This document shows positions 41,452-51,636 of a stretch of DNA of 64,000 nt, in pieces (the first letter of the stretch is position 1; the number at the start of each line of letters is the position of its first letter). The notes beneath the pieces were generated by a model, which was not told where the DNA came from, made no database searches, and was given only the letters and a program-made list of their open reading frames with translations. Position numbers and translations under genes: made by a program. The DNA is from Macrothele yani (Eukaryota > Arthropoda > Arachnida > Araneae > Macrothelidae), in assembly GCA_039090855.1 (NCBI GenBank), contig CM077013.1, positions 139,707,240 to 139,771,239 of the forward strand, in the 5' to 3' direction.

Positions 41452-41535
41452 TGATGTTGTTATTTTACTTTTCTTGTAGGTGAAAAGAATATAGAATTAT
41501 TTTCACCTACGAAAAACGTAAAAGTAACAACATAG
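41452..41535. repeat. Imperfect 34-bp inverted repeat
   Basis: The left arm has GATGTTGTTATTTTACTTTT and TTGTAGGTGAAAA; the right has TTTTCACCTACGAAAAACGT and AAAAGTAACAACAT. The loop is about 13 bases. Possibly a small foldback element. Confidence 0.65.
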
Positions 41536-42433
41536 TAATAGTTTGAATTGTTACTTTGGCTATCCTAACCCGATTTCCCGCATAATATTTTATTTTCATT
41601 AAACGCAAATTTGCCAAACGCGGGGTATTTCAGGCTTGAAACACTAGCGGTTTAAAAAGAGGCACTGTACTGCCGAGCACACACACACAGGTAATACTAA
41701 TTTTAGAAATTTACGAGCAATTTTACAGGAAAATCTGGGTCTTCCTGAAGAGTATGCAAAGTGAATTCCAAGAACCCGGACTTCAAAGATGAAGTAAAAC
41801 AGAGGCCGCGGCTCAGTCGTAAGCTTTTTTACTGTGAATTAAGAGTTATAGAGGCGTTTCTTTACACATTTATTGTGAAAGAGGATTCACTCCACGATTT
41901 TATTCTAGAAGCGAAGCAGAAAAACAAGCAATGGTATCATAGGAGATCACCTGCACTTGGAAAGTACAAGAAACAATCGGAGCTGGTTATGCCAGGGGAA
42001 AGAATTCTCGTCCATCGAGAAGGAGTTGTTGGTGACCGACAATCTGTCTCGCGAGATTACAGTACCTTGTCGAAATTGCGGTAATCTGTGTGTTTCGCTG
42101 ATCTGGTCAATCAAGTGAAAAGCGTCATGTAGAAACGTCTTCGAAGACTGCAACTTCTTGACATTTTTCCAGTGTGCACAACGAATAATTTCATGCATCT
42201 CTTCTGAAATTGGGATTCCACACGCGTCCTCACCTTGTGTATTCTGAAGATCTTTCATTATCTGATTTTCCCTCTTTCAGAATTTCAGAGCAGAACAGTT
42301 TTAGTAAGCGGCGGAGATAAGTTATGACGTTCAGCACGCTGAAGGCTGACTAACGCAGTAGAAGAAATATGTCCTAAGTAAATCGCAGTGACCGGGATAT
42401 CAGTCGAAAAGCAATGTTGCGATAATGCAAATA
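41536..42433. other. Spacer, nothing recognised
   Basis: Frames at 41761-42084 (+) and 42258-41947 (-) have no recognisable motifs. An (AC)n run sits at about 41682-41690. Confidence 0.4.
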
Positions 42434-43863
42434 CACTGGCGAAAGTGAAAAAAGAACACCAAGAACGAGACCTCTGACACCAACGAAATTTATACAGCAT
42501 AATAACGGAATACAGAGGATAACGTGATCAAAACATTATGGCAAAATACAGCTGTATTTGCTGGTAAACTAAAAAAAATAACATTTCCATGTAACATGGT
42601 TAGTACAAGGTTGAACCGCCATGAACTGCGTCACACTGTGCAATTCTGGCATGCAGTCTGTCGTACAGATGTTGGATGTAAGTTTGGGGTATTGAGTTCC
42701 AAGCATCCTCAACCTGGACGCGTAAATCGGGAATGGTCGTGGCAGGCCATGCAGACCGGATAAGTCGTTGTCCCATAAAATCCCACACTTGCTCAATGGG
42801 GGACAAATCCGGTGAACGTGCAGGCCATGGAATTTGTCTCACATCGTGAAGTGCATGTTGCGTTGCACGTGCCATGTATGGGCGTGCGTTATCTTGCTGG
42901 AAACACCACGATGGACCGACCTTACAAATGGCACAACAACGGGCTGAATGATGTTGTTGATGTAGGAGGTGCTGTTTAACGTACCCGGACAAACATTAGT
43001 TGTGTACGGGAGCGATAGCTGATCGCCCCCCACACCAGAAGACCAGGTGTAGGCCCTGTGTGTCGCTGGCAGATGTAAGAAGGGTGGAGACGGTCCCCTG
43101 TGCGTCTGCGAACACGCATACGGCCATCGGAGGCTCCCAAGCAGAATCTGCTTTTATCGCTGAACACGACGGATCGCCATTGCGTTCTCCAGCGCAGACG
43201 TTGGTGACACCACTGCAGCCGTTCCTGACGGTGGGCTGGGGTCAGAGGTACACATTCCAGAGGCACACGTGCTCGTAGTCCTGCATCCAGTAGACCGTTG
43301 CGGATTGTTCGCACAGTCACCTCTGGTGCAACGGCAGCTCAGATTTGCGTCGCAGTGGATGTTCTGCTTGACAACGCCGCTTTTCTTATGCGTCGATCGG
43401 TCCGCTCATCAGTCCGTCTGTGACTTCCGGTTCCACGTCTTCTCGTGTGGGAATGTTCCTCGGACCATCTACGCCACCATCGTACTACCACCGATACTTC
43501 CCGTCCAATTCGCTCCGCAATACGACGATACGACCACCCGGCATCGCGGAGTCCGACTAGACGACCTCGCTCAAAGTCCGATAACTGCTGAAATCGTACA
43601 CGTCTTCCATGTCCAGGTATTGCAGCTTCTTCAGGGTCTTCGCACGTGTCCGTACGCCGACGACTGTTTACATTCACTTCGCCGTACTCCTTAAATACCA
43701 CCGACGATAATTTGCATATTATGCTGAGCTGTGGCGTAAGCGCTCACCGGTTGGTCCCGAAATTAACATCACACCTACTTAATCTCGACCCCATTAACAT
43801 ATGCAAATTTCATGATCGTCCGCCAATTCCTTCTTGGTGTTCTTTTCTCACTTTCCGCCAGTG
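42434..43863 (-). mobile_element. Tc1-like DNA transposon, complete ends
   Basis: Left CACTGGCGAAAGTGAAAAAA then GAACACCAAGAACGAG; complement of right CACTGGCGGAAAGTGAGAAA then AGAACACCAAGAAGGAA. TA flanks at 42432-42433 and 43864-43865. 1,430 bp. Confidence 0.92.
42600..43701 (-). pseudogene. Tc1-like transposase, two frameshifts
   Basis: From 43701 down: a basic N-terminus, FQQLSDFERGRLVGLRDAGW and RRIAERIGREVSVVVRWWRR (HTH). Then RTIRNGLLDAGLRARVPLEC and WRSVVFSDKSRFCLGASDGR (first Asp; the usual DES reads DKS), then WCFQQDNARPYMARATQHAL (second Asp) and PARSPDLSPIEQVWDFMGQR (Glu). Register changes lie near 43330 and 42990. It has retained all three catalytic residues and is less AT-rich than its surroundings. 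Confidence 0.9.
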
Positions 43864-43865
43864 TA

Positions 43866-44714
43866 TGTAAAGCACTGGTACGTTCTGCTTTAAAATTACT
43901 GAGCCCTCTAGTAGAAATAGACAAAATTTGGAGTGGGATGGAGTCTGGAACTCCAGCAAGAGTACTTCCGGAGACCACTCCAGAGATAATCCCGCTTTCA
44001 AGATTTGCACAAACCTTTGATTAGTAAATGAATGAATAAATGAACTGAAGTTTAAGTGCTGATAAAACTCAAAACTAGGTACAAGAAACCTTCAAACACG
44101 TAACTCACTCGAAGAAACTCCGTAGTGATTTTAAGAACTTTTAATAAAAGTTACACGGCTTCACACTCCGTAAGATCTTTCGGGACACCTTGTTCCCATC
44201 TTCAGACAGATTGTCTCAGTCCGGTGCGTCCCCTATATATACACACTGAAGTTACAGCAATGACGCATGTCACAAATAAGCATGCGCACACAGTTTCACT
44301 GAGTTACGTGTGTGAAGTTTTCTTGTACATAGTTTTTAACCTTTGATTAGTAATTTTAGGAGTATTCTGTAAAATGGACAAAATGATGCACTCGTGTACA
44401 AGCAGTTTCATGGAAATATTCCCAAATCTTGCAGCAATGAAAAAATGCAAAGCACCGGTGCTTAGAAATTACTGAGCTCTCTCGTACAGATAGATGAAAT
44501 TTGGAATGGAGTGGAGTATGGAACACCAGCAAGAGTACTTCTAGCGTCCACTCCTGAGGTAATCCCTCTTTCATGACTTGCGCAAACTATTGATTAGTAA
44601 TTTCAGGAGTATTCTGTGAAATGTATAAAAGGATGCACTCGTATAGAAAATGCAGGTTCATGGAAATATTTCAGTCGAAAAATCTAATATTAGGAAAAAT
44701 ATCGAGGGGCATTT
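43866..44714. repeat. Direct repeat of ~245 bp (two diverged copies), first copy interrupted
   Basis: AAAATTACTGAGCCCTCTAG and GAGTCTGGAACTCCAGCAAG (about 43890-43960) recur as GAAATTACTGAGCTCTCTCG and GAGTATGGAACACCAGCAAG (about 44466-44535). TTAGTAATTTTAGGAGTATT at 44347 recurs as TTAGTAATTTCAGGAGTATT at 44594. The 310-bp element at 44028-44337 splits the first copy. Confidence 0.75.
44028..44337 (-). mobile_element. Inverted-repeat element, second copy of the family at 17804
   Basis: A perfect 16-bp direct repeat AACCTTTGATTAGTAA flanks it (44012-44027; 44338-44353). On the minus strand it starts with an arm (44337-44291), then TATATATAGGGGA (near 44231). CTGAAGATGGGAAC...GTCCCGAAAGATCTTAC follows (44216-44172), then the inverted arm (44120-44071) and a 43-bp tail. 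The arms match for about 48 bp with several differences. Compare 17804-18303: same order, same GAAAGATCTTAC. Confidence 0.6.
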
Positions 44715-44715
44715 A

Positions 44716-45640
44716 TTAGGTGCTTGAATTAATTCCCGCTGTTGCCCAATAGAGCGCAGCAGTGGTGCGGTGTGACACGGGCCACACGTGACCTCCCTTG
44801 TACACGCACGTACCGTCCGTAGTCTGGGCGAAGCAGTGTGTGACACGCGATCGGGGGCACAGAACACGAGTTTGTATCGCATTCACGATGTCGAGTTTCG
44901 TACCAAAAAGGGAGCATTTGCGGGAAGCATTACACTTCTGCTTTCATCTCAAGAAATCTGCAGCGGAAAGCCATCGTTTGTTAGTGCAGGCCTATGGGGA
45001 ACATGCCCTATCGGAAATAACATGCAGAGAGTGGTTCCGACGCTTCAAAGTCAAGGAATATGACGTGAAGGATAAAGAGCGCATTGGGCAGCCGAAAAAG
45101 TTTGAAGATGGCGCATTGGAAGGCTTATTGGACGAGGATTCATATCAGACGCTCCACGAGTTGACTGAAACACTACTGGTCGATGCGTCAATGGTTAGCA
45201 AACGTTTAAAGGCAATGGGAATGATCCAGAAGCTCGGAATCTGGATCTCACATGACAAGGTCATTCTTCACCACGACAACGCTAGACCTCATGTTGCCAA
45301 ATCCGTGAAGGAACTCTTGGAGGTACTTGGCTGGGACTTCTTACCCCACAAGCATTATTCCCCGGACATTGCTCCCTCGGACTTCCATTTGTTCCGGTCG
45401 CTAAAACATGGCCGTTCAGAGAAACACTTCATTTCTGTCGCGGATATCCAAAAATGGCTCGATGAATGGTTCGCCTCGAAAGGACCTGCATCTTTCTACC
45501 GCGGAATCCATTTGTTACCCCAACGGTGGGAAAGGGTCGTAGCTGCTAACGGACACTGAATAGACTATCCTGTACCGTTCTGTGGCAACACACAGGTGTT
45601 TGAGTGACAAAAAACAGAGGGAATTAATTCAAGCACCTAA
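44716..45640 (+). mobile_element. mariner element with internal deletion
   Basis: TTAGGTGCTTGAATTAATTC at the left and on the complement of the right, about 26 bp. TA flanks at 44714-44715 and 45641-45642. 925 bp against about 1.3 kb for full mariners. Confidence 0.95.
44888..45559 (+). CDS. mariner transposase, in-frame internal deletion removing the first catalytic Asp
   Basis: The ATG at 44888 (MSSFVPKREHLREALHFCFH) is the usual mariner start; the frame stays open to TGA at 45557-45559 (223 residues, normal about 345). The HTH region is complete, including YGEHALSEITCREWFRRFK and KERIGQPKKFEDGALEGLLD. Right after KRLKAMGMIQKLGIW the protein jumps to ISHDKVILHHDNARPHVAKS. This loses about 130 residues that contain the GDEKW motif with the first Asp. 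The second Asp (HDNARPH) and third Asp (SPDIAPSDFHLF) remain. It could bind mariner ends but not cut; whether it is expressed is unknown. Confidence 0.9.
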   Translation: MSSFVPKREHLREALHFCFHLKKSAAESHRLLVQAYGEHALSEITCREWFRRFKVKEYDVKDKERIGQPKKFEDGALEGLLDEDSYQTLHELTETLLVDASMVSKRLKAMGMIQKLGIWISHDKVILHHDNARPHVAKSVKELLEVLGWDFLPHKHYSPDIAPSDFHLFRSLKHGRSEKHFISVADIQKWLDEWFASKGPASFYRGIHLLPQRWERVVAANGH

Positions 45641-45706
45641 TATATACTTATTATGTCCGTGCGGATAGGTCACTCATGGACAGTTACTTTGTTTTATTTC
45701 GGAGTG

Positions 45707-45890
45707 TAATGACGACGGTGAGCAACCCTATGGGCTTTAAACAGCCGCTCGTCACATTGGTTCCAGAGACAAGACAAAGCCAGTGCCGTAAGACATACTC
45801 AAACACACCACCCACGCTTTATCTGGAACTCCCACCCGAGCCTACTCGGACCACCTGTTAGAAGGCAGTAGTTATACCACTGTGCCACGT
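45707..45890 (-). mobile_element. Degenerate SINE related to the main family
   Basis: GACGGTGAGCAACCCTATGG, then GCCAGTGCCGTAAGACATAC, ACCACTGTGCCAC at the A-box end. Same order of blocks as the other SINEs with many changes and indels; no tail or target duplication seen. An older copy or subfamily. Confidence 0.75.
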
Positions 45891-46052
45891 AGTAGTGAAA
45901 TAAAAGCTGTGTTTGACAACTGCTTCTTTGAACAAAATAAGAATTCATTATCCTATCTCATCACTTTGCAAAACTGTGGGAATTTAAAAATACTACGTAT
46001 ATCAGTAATTTTGCATAAGAGATTCTCTTCTTAAGTTTGATTAAATTTCAGA

Positions 46053-46113
46053 CCAGCGTAGTCATTGTCGACATAAATTCAATGTGAATTTATGTCGACA
46101 ATGACTTCGCTGG
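46053..46113. repeat. 29-bp hairpin with a 3-nt loop
   Basis: CCAGCGTAGTCATTGTCGAC and ATAAATTCA pair with TGAATTTATGTCGACAATGA and CTTCGCTGG with one mismatch; loop ATG. It ends 16 bp left of the Tc1 terminal repeat at 46130. Confidence 0.9.
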
Positions 46114-46199
46114 AAGATATGAAGATATACACTCTACTGATAAAAGTCACCGGGCACCTGTGAGAGAAACACAACATAGCACTTATTGACATACATAAG

Positions 46200-46462
46200 T
46201 ACGGTGTCTGTCCACCTTTGACCTTAATGCATGCACTGACCCTTCGAGACATGCTTTCGACAAAGTTTTGGAACACAGCAATAGGTATGCGCTTCCATTC
46301 AGTAAATAATGCTGCCGCTAACTGTTGCTTAGTAGTAGGTCTTGGTTCTAAACTTCTTATGCGGCGCTCTAATTCATCCCATAAGTGCTCTATGGGATTA
46401 AGATCAGGGATCTGTGCTGGCCAGTTTACACACGATACCGAATTATCGTCAAACCACGCCAC
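46200..46462 (-). pseudogene. Tc1-like transposase, C-terminal part
   Basis: AWFDDNSVSCVNWPAQIPDL, then NPIEHLWDELERRIRSLEPR with the catalytic Glu, and FVESMSRRVSACIKVKGGQT. It is the continuation of the gene broken at 52179. The junction with the LINE falls between codons for the HKAR and AWF stretches. Confidence 0.9.
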
Positions 46463-47839
46463 GAGTTGGGAGTGTGCCTAGATGCTCTTCCGAATACACC
46501 GCTGAAAGTCTATTGTGATACGCTCCTTGCTTTTCTTCCAACCGGAGCCATTACTCACCTCACCCGCCGGCCGCGGACGGTGATTGTTTATTTCACATCC
46601 AAAGAGCATGCAGACACGCTTCTAAACTTTGGTCTTGACCTGGGAGACCACCACCTGGAAGCTGAACCGATTTCCAGGCGCCCTGTTCAGGTCTCCTTGC
46701 ATCCGGTGCCCTCCGAAATCTCGGATGCGATGATATGTACTGCACTTAGTAAGTGTGGTAAGATTGTTGGTCCTGTTATCACACATTCAGCTGCGCCCAA
46801 GGATCCTGGAAATAAGAATGTTCGTAGTTTTCGCCGGAGTGTTCGACTCATCTTTCCATCAGAAGAGCATCTCCGTAAGTTCCCACGGATCCTAAACGTC
46901 CGTTGTGGGCAGCTCTCCTACAGAATTGACATGCTAACATCAGAACACTGTGCTAATTGCAAAGAACTTGGGCATCAGCGTGCTCGATGCCCCAACAACC
47001 AGTATCCAGCTCCCACGGCTTCTACAGTGCCTACCGCCTCTAAGCAGCCTCCTGCTACATCTCGCTCTCGACCTGCACCGTCCTCAAATGTGCCAACTGC
47101 CCCAGGGCCGAGTTACACAAAAAGTATATCTACAGCCTCTCGTCCACGAGCGTCTTTTGATGCTGATCTCACCTCCCACCTTCAATTTCCAGTGCTCACC
47201 TCACCTATTACTCCTCATCCCGTGGCAACATCGGGAGACTTCGCCGCTGGTTTCCCACCAGTCTTTACTGTTGGTGTCTCCGAGTGTGACGGCGGTGCCG
47301 ATAACTCCTCTGACTCTGCGTCAGCTTCCCGAGCATCGTCGCTCCCTGGAAAACGAATTTCTGGCACTCGTACAGGTACCCGACGTAAGAGGAAGAAGAA
47401 GAAATCTTCCTCTGCGGATGGGCAACCGTTCCGTACTACCAAATCTTCAGGAGATATCTCTCCCTCTCCTGCGCCAACAGAAATTGAAAGGGACACTGAT
47501 GATGATGGGTCTCCGCCTTCGTTTGAGGTCTTTTCAAGTGTTCTCTCCAAATGTGGTGCTCCTTCAGAACCTCTCAATCTTGGAGATTACTATCAGTTTT
47601 GCACCCACACCACGAACCTGGAGTCGACGTATGACTACCTCCGAGAGCGCGAAGACATTCTTCCCGCGCTGCTCCTGCAAGCCGGATGCATTGCTAAGTA
47701 CCTTCGTGGGTTTGTTCATGACCCCCTGCACCACTCATGGACCCTTGGCTGCGTAAACCGATTACAACAACTCCTGAAAGTTGCTCCGCGACTCCTCCAA
47801 CCAACGACTGACCAGTCCATTCAAGGTCACGACCCTTAA
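46463..47839 (+). CDS. Tx1-type LINE ORF1 protein, N-terminus missing
   Basis: About 458 codons, open from the Tc1 junction to TAA at 47837-47839. LDALPNTPLKVYCDTLLAFL aligns with the ORF1 start at 22131. SLHPVPSEISDAMICTALSK and a CCHC knuckle CANCKELGHQRARC (about 46950-46990) follow, then a Pro/Ser/Thr-rich stretch and a basic patch GTRRKRKKKKSSS (47384-47420). A C-terminal DYLREREDILPALLLQAGCI comes last. The role known for such ORF1 proteins is RNA binding and chaperoning. The start codon was lost in the truncation; the apparent open frame upstream to 46385 is antisense Tc1 sequence. The end overlaps ORF2 by 59 bases in another frame. Confidence 0.82.
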   Translation, partial: ELGVCLDALPNTPLKVYCDTLLAFLPTGAITHLTRRPRTVIVYFTSKEHADTLLNFGLDLGDHHLEAEPISRRPVQVSLHPVPSEISDAMICTALSKCGKIVGPVITHSAAPKDPGNKNVRSFRRSVRLIFPSEEHLRKFPRILNVRCGQLSYRIDMLTSEHCANCKELGHQRARCPNNQYPAPTASTVPTASKQPPATSRSRPAPSSNVPTAPGPSYTKSISTASRPRASFDADLTSHLQFPVLTSPITPHPVATSGDFAAGFPPVFTVGVSECDGGADNSSDSASASRASSLPGKRISGTRTGTRRKRKKKKSSSADGQPFRTTKSSGDISPSPAPTEIERDTDDDGSPPSFEVFSSVLSKCGAPSEPLNLGDYYQFCTHTTNLESTYDYLREREDILPALLLQAGCIAKYLRGFVHDPLHHSWTLGCVNRLQQLLKVAPRLLQPTTDQSIQGHDP

Positions 47840-50800
47840 TTGCAGAGGGTTCGCTAGCCCCCTAGCGAATGCTCTTGTAATGGAAGACCTCTCGCCCCTC
47901 GGGGCCGATCTGTTACTACTACAAGAAACAAACTACCATTCCTCCACTCTGTTTACTCGCTGGCGTGCTAGCGATTATGTGTTCCATCATGCTTTCCGCT
48001 ACTCATCTCATGGTGGACTTGCTATCGGAATACATCAACATTTCCGATCCACCCTCACTGCACTCTCAGTGCAGAACTTATGCCGAGATTTACTCCAGCA
48101 AGTCTCCTTCACAGTTGGCGGAGCTCGATTCCACATCTTTAATGTGTATATTCCATGCACCTCTATTCATTTATCCATCTTGTTCACCAAACTCCGTAAA
48201 GCTCTCTCGAAAGTCTCACCTTCGGATCGTGTGCTCTTGGGTGGAGACTTCAATTGCACCCTTGACCCGGCTCTGGATCGCTCTCCTTCGTCACGAGAGC
48301 GTCGGACGGATCTCGTCGCACTACTCCATGACCTTGTTGCTGATTTCTCCTTCACCGATGCTTATAGGCGCCTTCATCCACAAGAGACCTCACACACGTG
48401 GCGCTCGTCTGGGAGTCAGCTTCCATCAACTGCACGCTTGGATCGGGTTTACGTTTCCACACCGCTTCTTGCGTCTATTACCGAGTTGCAACATCAACCT
48501 ACTGCTTCCTCAGACCACTGCACGGTCACCCTCACAGTGTTTGTTGCGGCGTCACTCCCTCGGACTGTTCGTCCGTGGACATTTGACTCCAATCTCCTCA
48601 CTGATCCTGAATTTTGTGCCTCTGTCCGTTCTTTTCTCGCTGCTCGTCGCGCAGGGTTGCATTCCGCACCCTGTACCTTGACGTATTGGCTTCGTGTCAA
48701 GCATCAGCTCCTCTTACATATCAAGCAACTTTCCTTCACCATGAAGACTTCTAGTCAGATGCGCCTCGATCACGCCAGGCAGATGCTCACACTGATTGGG
48801 TTATCAGATCCGCTTTTTCCAGCATTTCAGGCGGAGCTCCAGGCTTTGCTGAAACCTCTTGCGCAGCAAGCACTTTTACGTCTGCGCATTAAACATCTCA
48901 ATCCGGAGGAATGCACCTATGATTTTCTAACATCAATGGAATCTGCACGTAAGTCTTCTACCTCGCTTCGTCATCTTCGCCTCCCCTCTGGCGAAATCAC
49001 ATCCGATTCGGCAGCGATTTGCTCTCACGTTCGTCAGTTCTATACCACCAAGTTCAGTGAAACTCCTCCCCCTTCTCCCTCTGCTCTCCCCCATCTTCTC
49101 AATAACCTACCTCAAGTTCCGTCTCATCTTGCTCCCACCCTGTCTCTCGCACCCACATCCACGGAGGTGTCCGACACCTTCTCTTCCCTTAACCCCCATG
49201 CCGCTCCGGGTCCGGACGGCCTCTCTTTTCCTTTTTACCGTGCGTTCTTGCCTCTTTTGTTGCCTTTTCTCCTCTCCGCTTTTTCTGCTGCATTTAACTG
49301 CTCCCCCCTCCCGAGGAGTTTCACGGACGCACATGTGGTCCTATTTCCCAAGAAGGGTGACCCTCTTGACTTGGGAAATTGGCGCCCCATTTCTCTTCTC
49401 AATCAAGATTATAAACTCTATACTAAGCTTCTTTCCCGTCGACTAAACTCTATCCTCCCTCACATCCTTGCTGACTCTCAAACCTATACTGTTCCTGGCC
49501 GTTCTCTTTCCTCCAATGTTCAACTTCTTCGCGATCTCATTCATCTTGCCAAGACTCATTCTGAACCTCTTGCTCTCCTTTCCTTAGACCTCCGTTCCGC
49601 TTTCGATAATATCTCACACGCCTATTTAACACAAACCCTGCTACACTTTGGCTTTCCTCCACAATTTGTCTCCGTTCTCCTCTCCCTCTACCGGGACGCC
49701 GTTTTCCATGTCAAGACGGCATCTTTTCTCACAGCACATGTTCCCTTCAAGCGGGGAGTTCGTCAGGGCTGCCCGCTTTCTGGTCAACTGTTTGCGATTG
49801 CCGTCGAGCCTTTTCTACGCTCTCTGCAAACATCTCTTCTAGCACAACTTCCACCACCAGTTGCCAGCTCACGGCATCACTCAGTCATTTACTCTGCTTA
49901 TGCAGATGACATCACCGTCTGCATTCGTAGCGACTCTCAGTTCCAACTGCTTCGTCGTTTGTTCTCCGCATATGCTTCATGTTCTGCAGCTGAACTGAAT
50001 ACGTCTAAGAGCACTGGATTGTGGTGCGGGTCGTGGTCCAATCGCTTGGATGCTCCATGGGGGGCCACATGGTCATCCACTACCCAACGCTTCCTGGGTG
50101 TGCACTTAGGCGCACCACAAGCTACATCCAGTGCAACTCGCTCGGAACTCCATCCTCGCCTCCTCCGCACAGCTGCATTCTGGTGTCGTGCGCAGTTCTG
50201 TACGTCCTACTACCAGCGTGCAAATCTCACCAGGACATACCTTCTGTCCATCTGCAAGCATTCTTGGATTGCATCTACGACCCCGCTTTTCTGTCTCCAG
50301 GAGGTTACACGCTGCCTTACTCGAGTAATGTGGGCGGGTCATCACTGGATTAACGTCCACAAGCTCTGTGCTCCTCCCTCCTATGGTGGTGCTGGCCTAC
50401 CTGATGTCCCGCTGTGCTACAAAGCAAGCCGAGTGATCAACTTCATTCACCTTTTCACGGCTCCAGTGGCTTCCGCAGTTCAGGTACGTGACGTTCTTGC
50501 CTCCTTGCGTAACCCACATTTTTCCTTTCTTTCCTTAGTTCTCATGGATTGCTGTCCTTTCCCCCCTCCAAACTCCCACCTGCATATTCTGAAGCCCTCA
50601 TTCACCTTCGCTCTCTCCCCCTCATTCGCTCCCCTCCCTCTTCAACTCTAGAGCTTCTTTCTGAACCCCTCTTCTTCAACTCCCTTGTTCATCCCCCCAT
50701 CTCCCCTGTTTTTCATTCCCCTCTTGGCTCCGAGCAGGTGTAGTAACTGTACAAGACCTCACTAACTCGGATCTATCCTGGCGCCCTCTCTCTGGCCTCC

Positions 50801-51636
50801 CCTCTGCTATTCTCTCGTCCCCATCCGCCCATTTGGTCTATGACTCTCTGCTAACTGCACTTCTTTCGCTTTTCCCTGATCTTGTCTCCCCCACCGGTCT
50901 CGTCTCTGTCTTTTCTGCCCCTCTTCCGCTGCCGTTTTTCCTCCGACTCACAAACTCTGTTCTTCCTCTCTCCTCTCTCTCCTCTAAATCTCTTTATCGT
51001 TTTCTAGTGCACCTTGCCACCCCTTCACCGCTTTCTATTCTGGAGGTTCCCCCTGCTTCTCTTCCTCTTGTCTGGGCCGCTGCCCGCTCACCCTTATCTG
51101 CCCCTCTTGAAATTAATACCCACTGGCTCTTTTTGCATAATCGCCTCCCTGTTCCGTATTTTCTCTTTCGCATGTCTCTTCTCTCCTCCCCTCTCTGCTC
51201 CTTCTGCGCACAGGAGGCAGACGTTTCTCACGTCTACCTTTACTGTCCCATTCTGATGCCTCTCCTCCACCAGGCTTTCCGGATTGCCAGTCGCTCTTGT
51301 TCTCAAGATCTTCCGTTCACTGCCTACAGACATCTTCTTCTGCGGGCTCATCCACCTACAACTCTTCCTTCAGTATGTGCCTATCTTTTCGTGCTGGTTA
51401 AACACGTTATTTACGTATACCTTCAACAACTCCGCAGCATTTCCTCGCCGGTCTCTTTACACCAGGCCAGCGCAGCACTTTTGTGCCATTTTCAAGATCG
51501 ATTGCTTTCTCGACTCCGCCTGGAGTACCAGTCGGCTTCTTCCAGTCGTCGAGAAGCCACCTTCTATGCTACCTGGGCGCCGGCCGCTCCATGGTTTGCG
51601 ATTGATTATGGGCTGCTACACCTATCAGAACCCTAG
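47781..51636 (+). CDS. Tx1-type LINE ORF2: endonuclease and reverse transcriptase, frameshifted late
   Basis: Open in one frame for 956 codons to a TAG at 50649-50651. Apurinic-type endonuclease: FKVTTLNCRGF, LLLLQETN, FNVYIP, LLGGDFNCTLDP and SSDHCTV (residues about 14-245), catalytic Glu, Asp and His present. Reverse transcriptase: NWRPISLLNQDYKLYTKLLS, LLSLDLRSAFDNIS, KRGVRQGCPLSGQLFA and YADDITVCI (Tyr at codon 49899, residue 707). A single-base shift in a C run near 50570 and another near 50735 restore the path to 50833-51636. That last block has a zinc knuckle CSFCAQEADVSHVYLYC, as at the C-terminus of Tx1/L1 ORF2. No ATG precedes the endonuclease; the frame opens with TTG at 47781, so expression would need frameshifting or reinitiation. 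Confidence 0.88.

Noticed and set aside
41761..42258. Opposed ORFs of 107 and 103 codons
   Set aside because: No recognisable domain, codon bias or splice context.
46385..46462. Upstream extension of LINE ORF1 to an apparent start at 46385
   Set aside because: Those codons are the antisense of the Tc1 transposase (PDLNPIEHLWDE region), so the join is an accident of insertion, not a chimeric gene.
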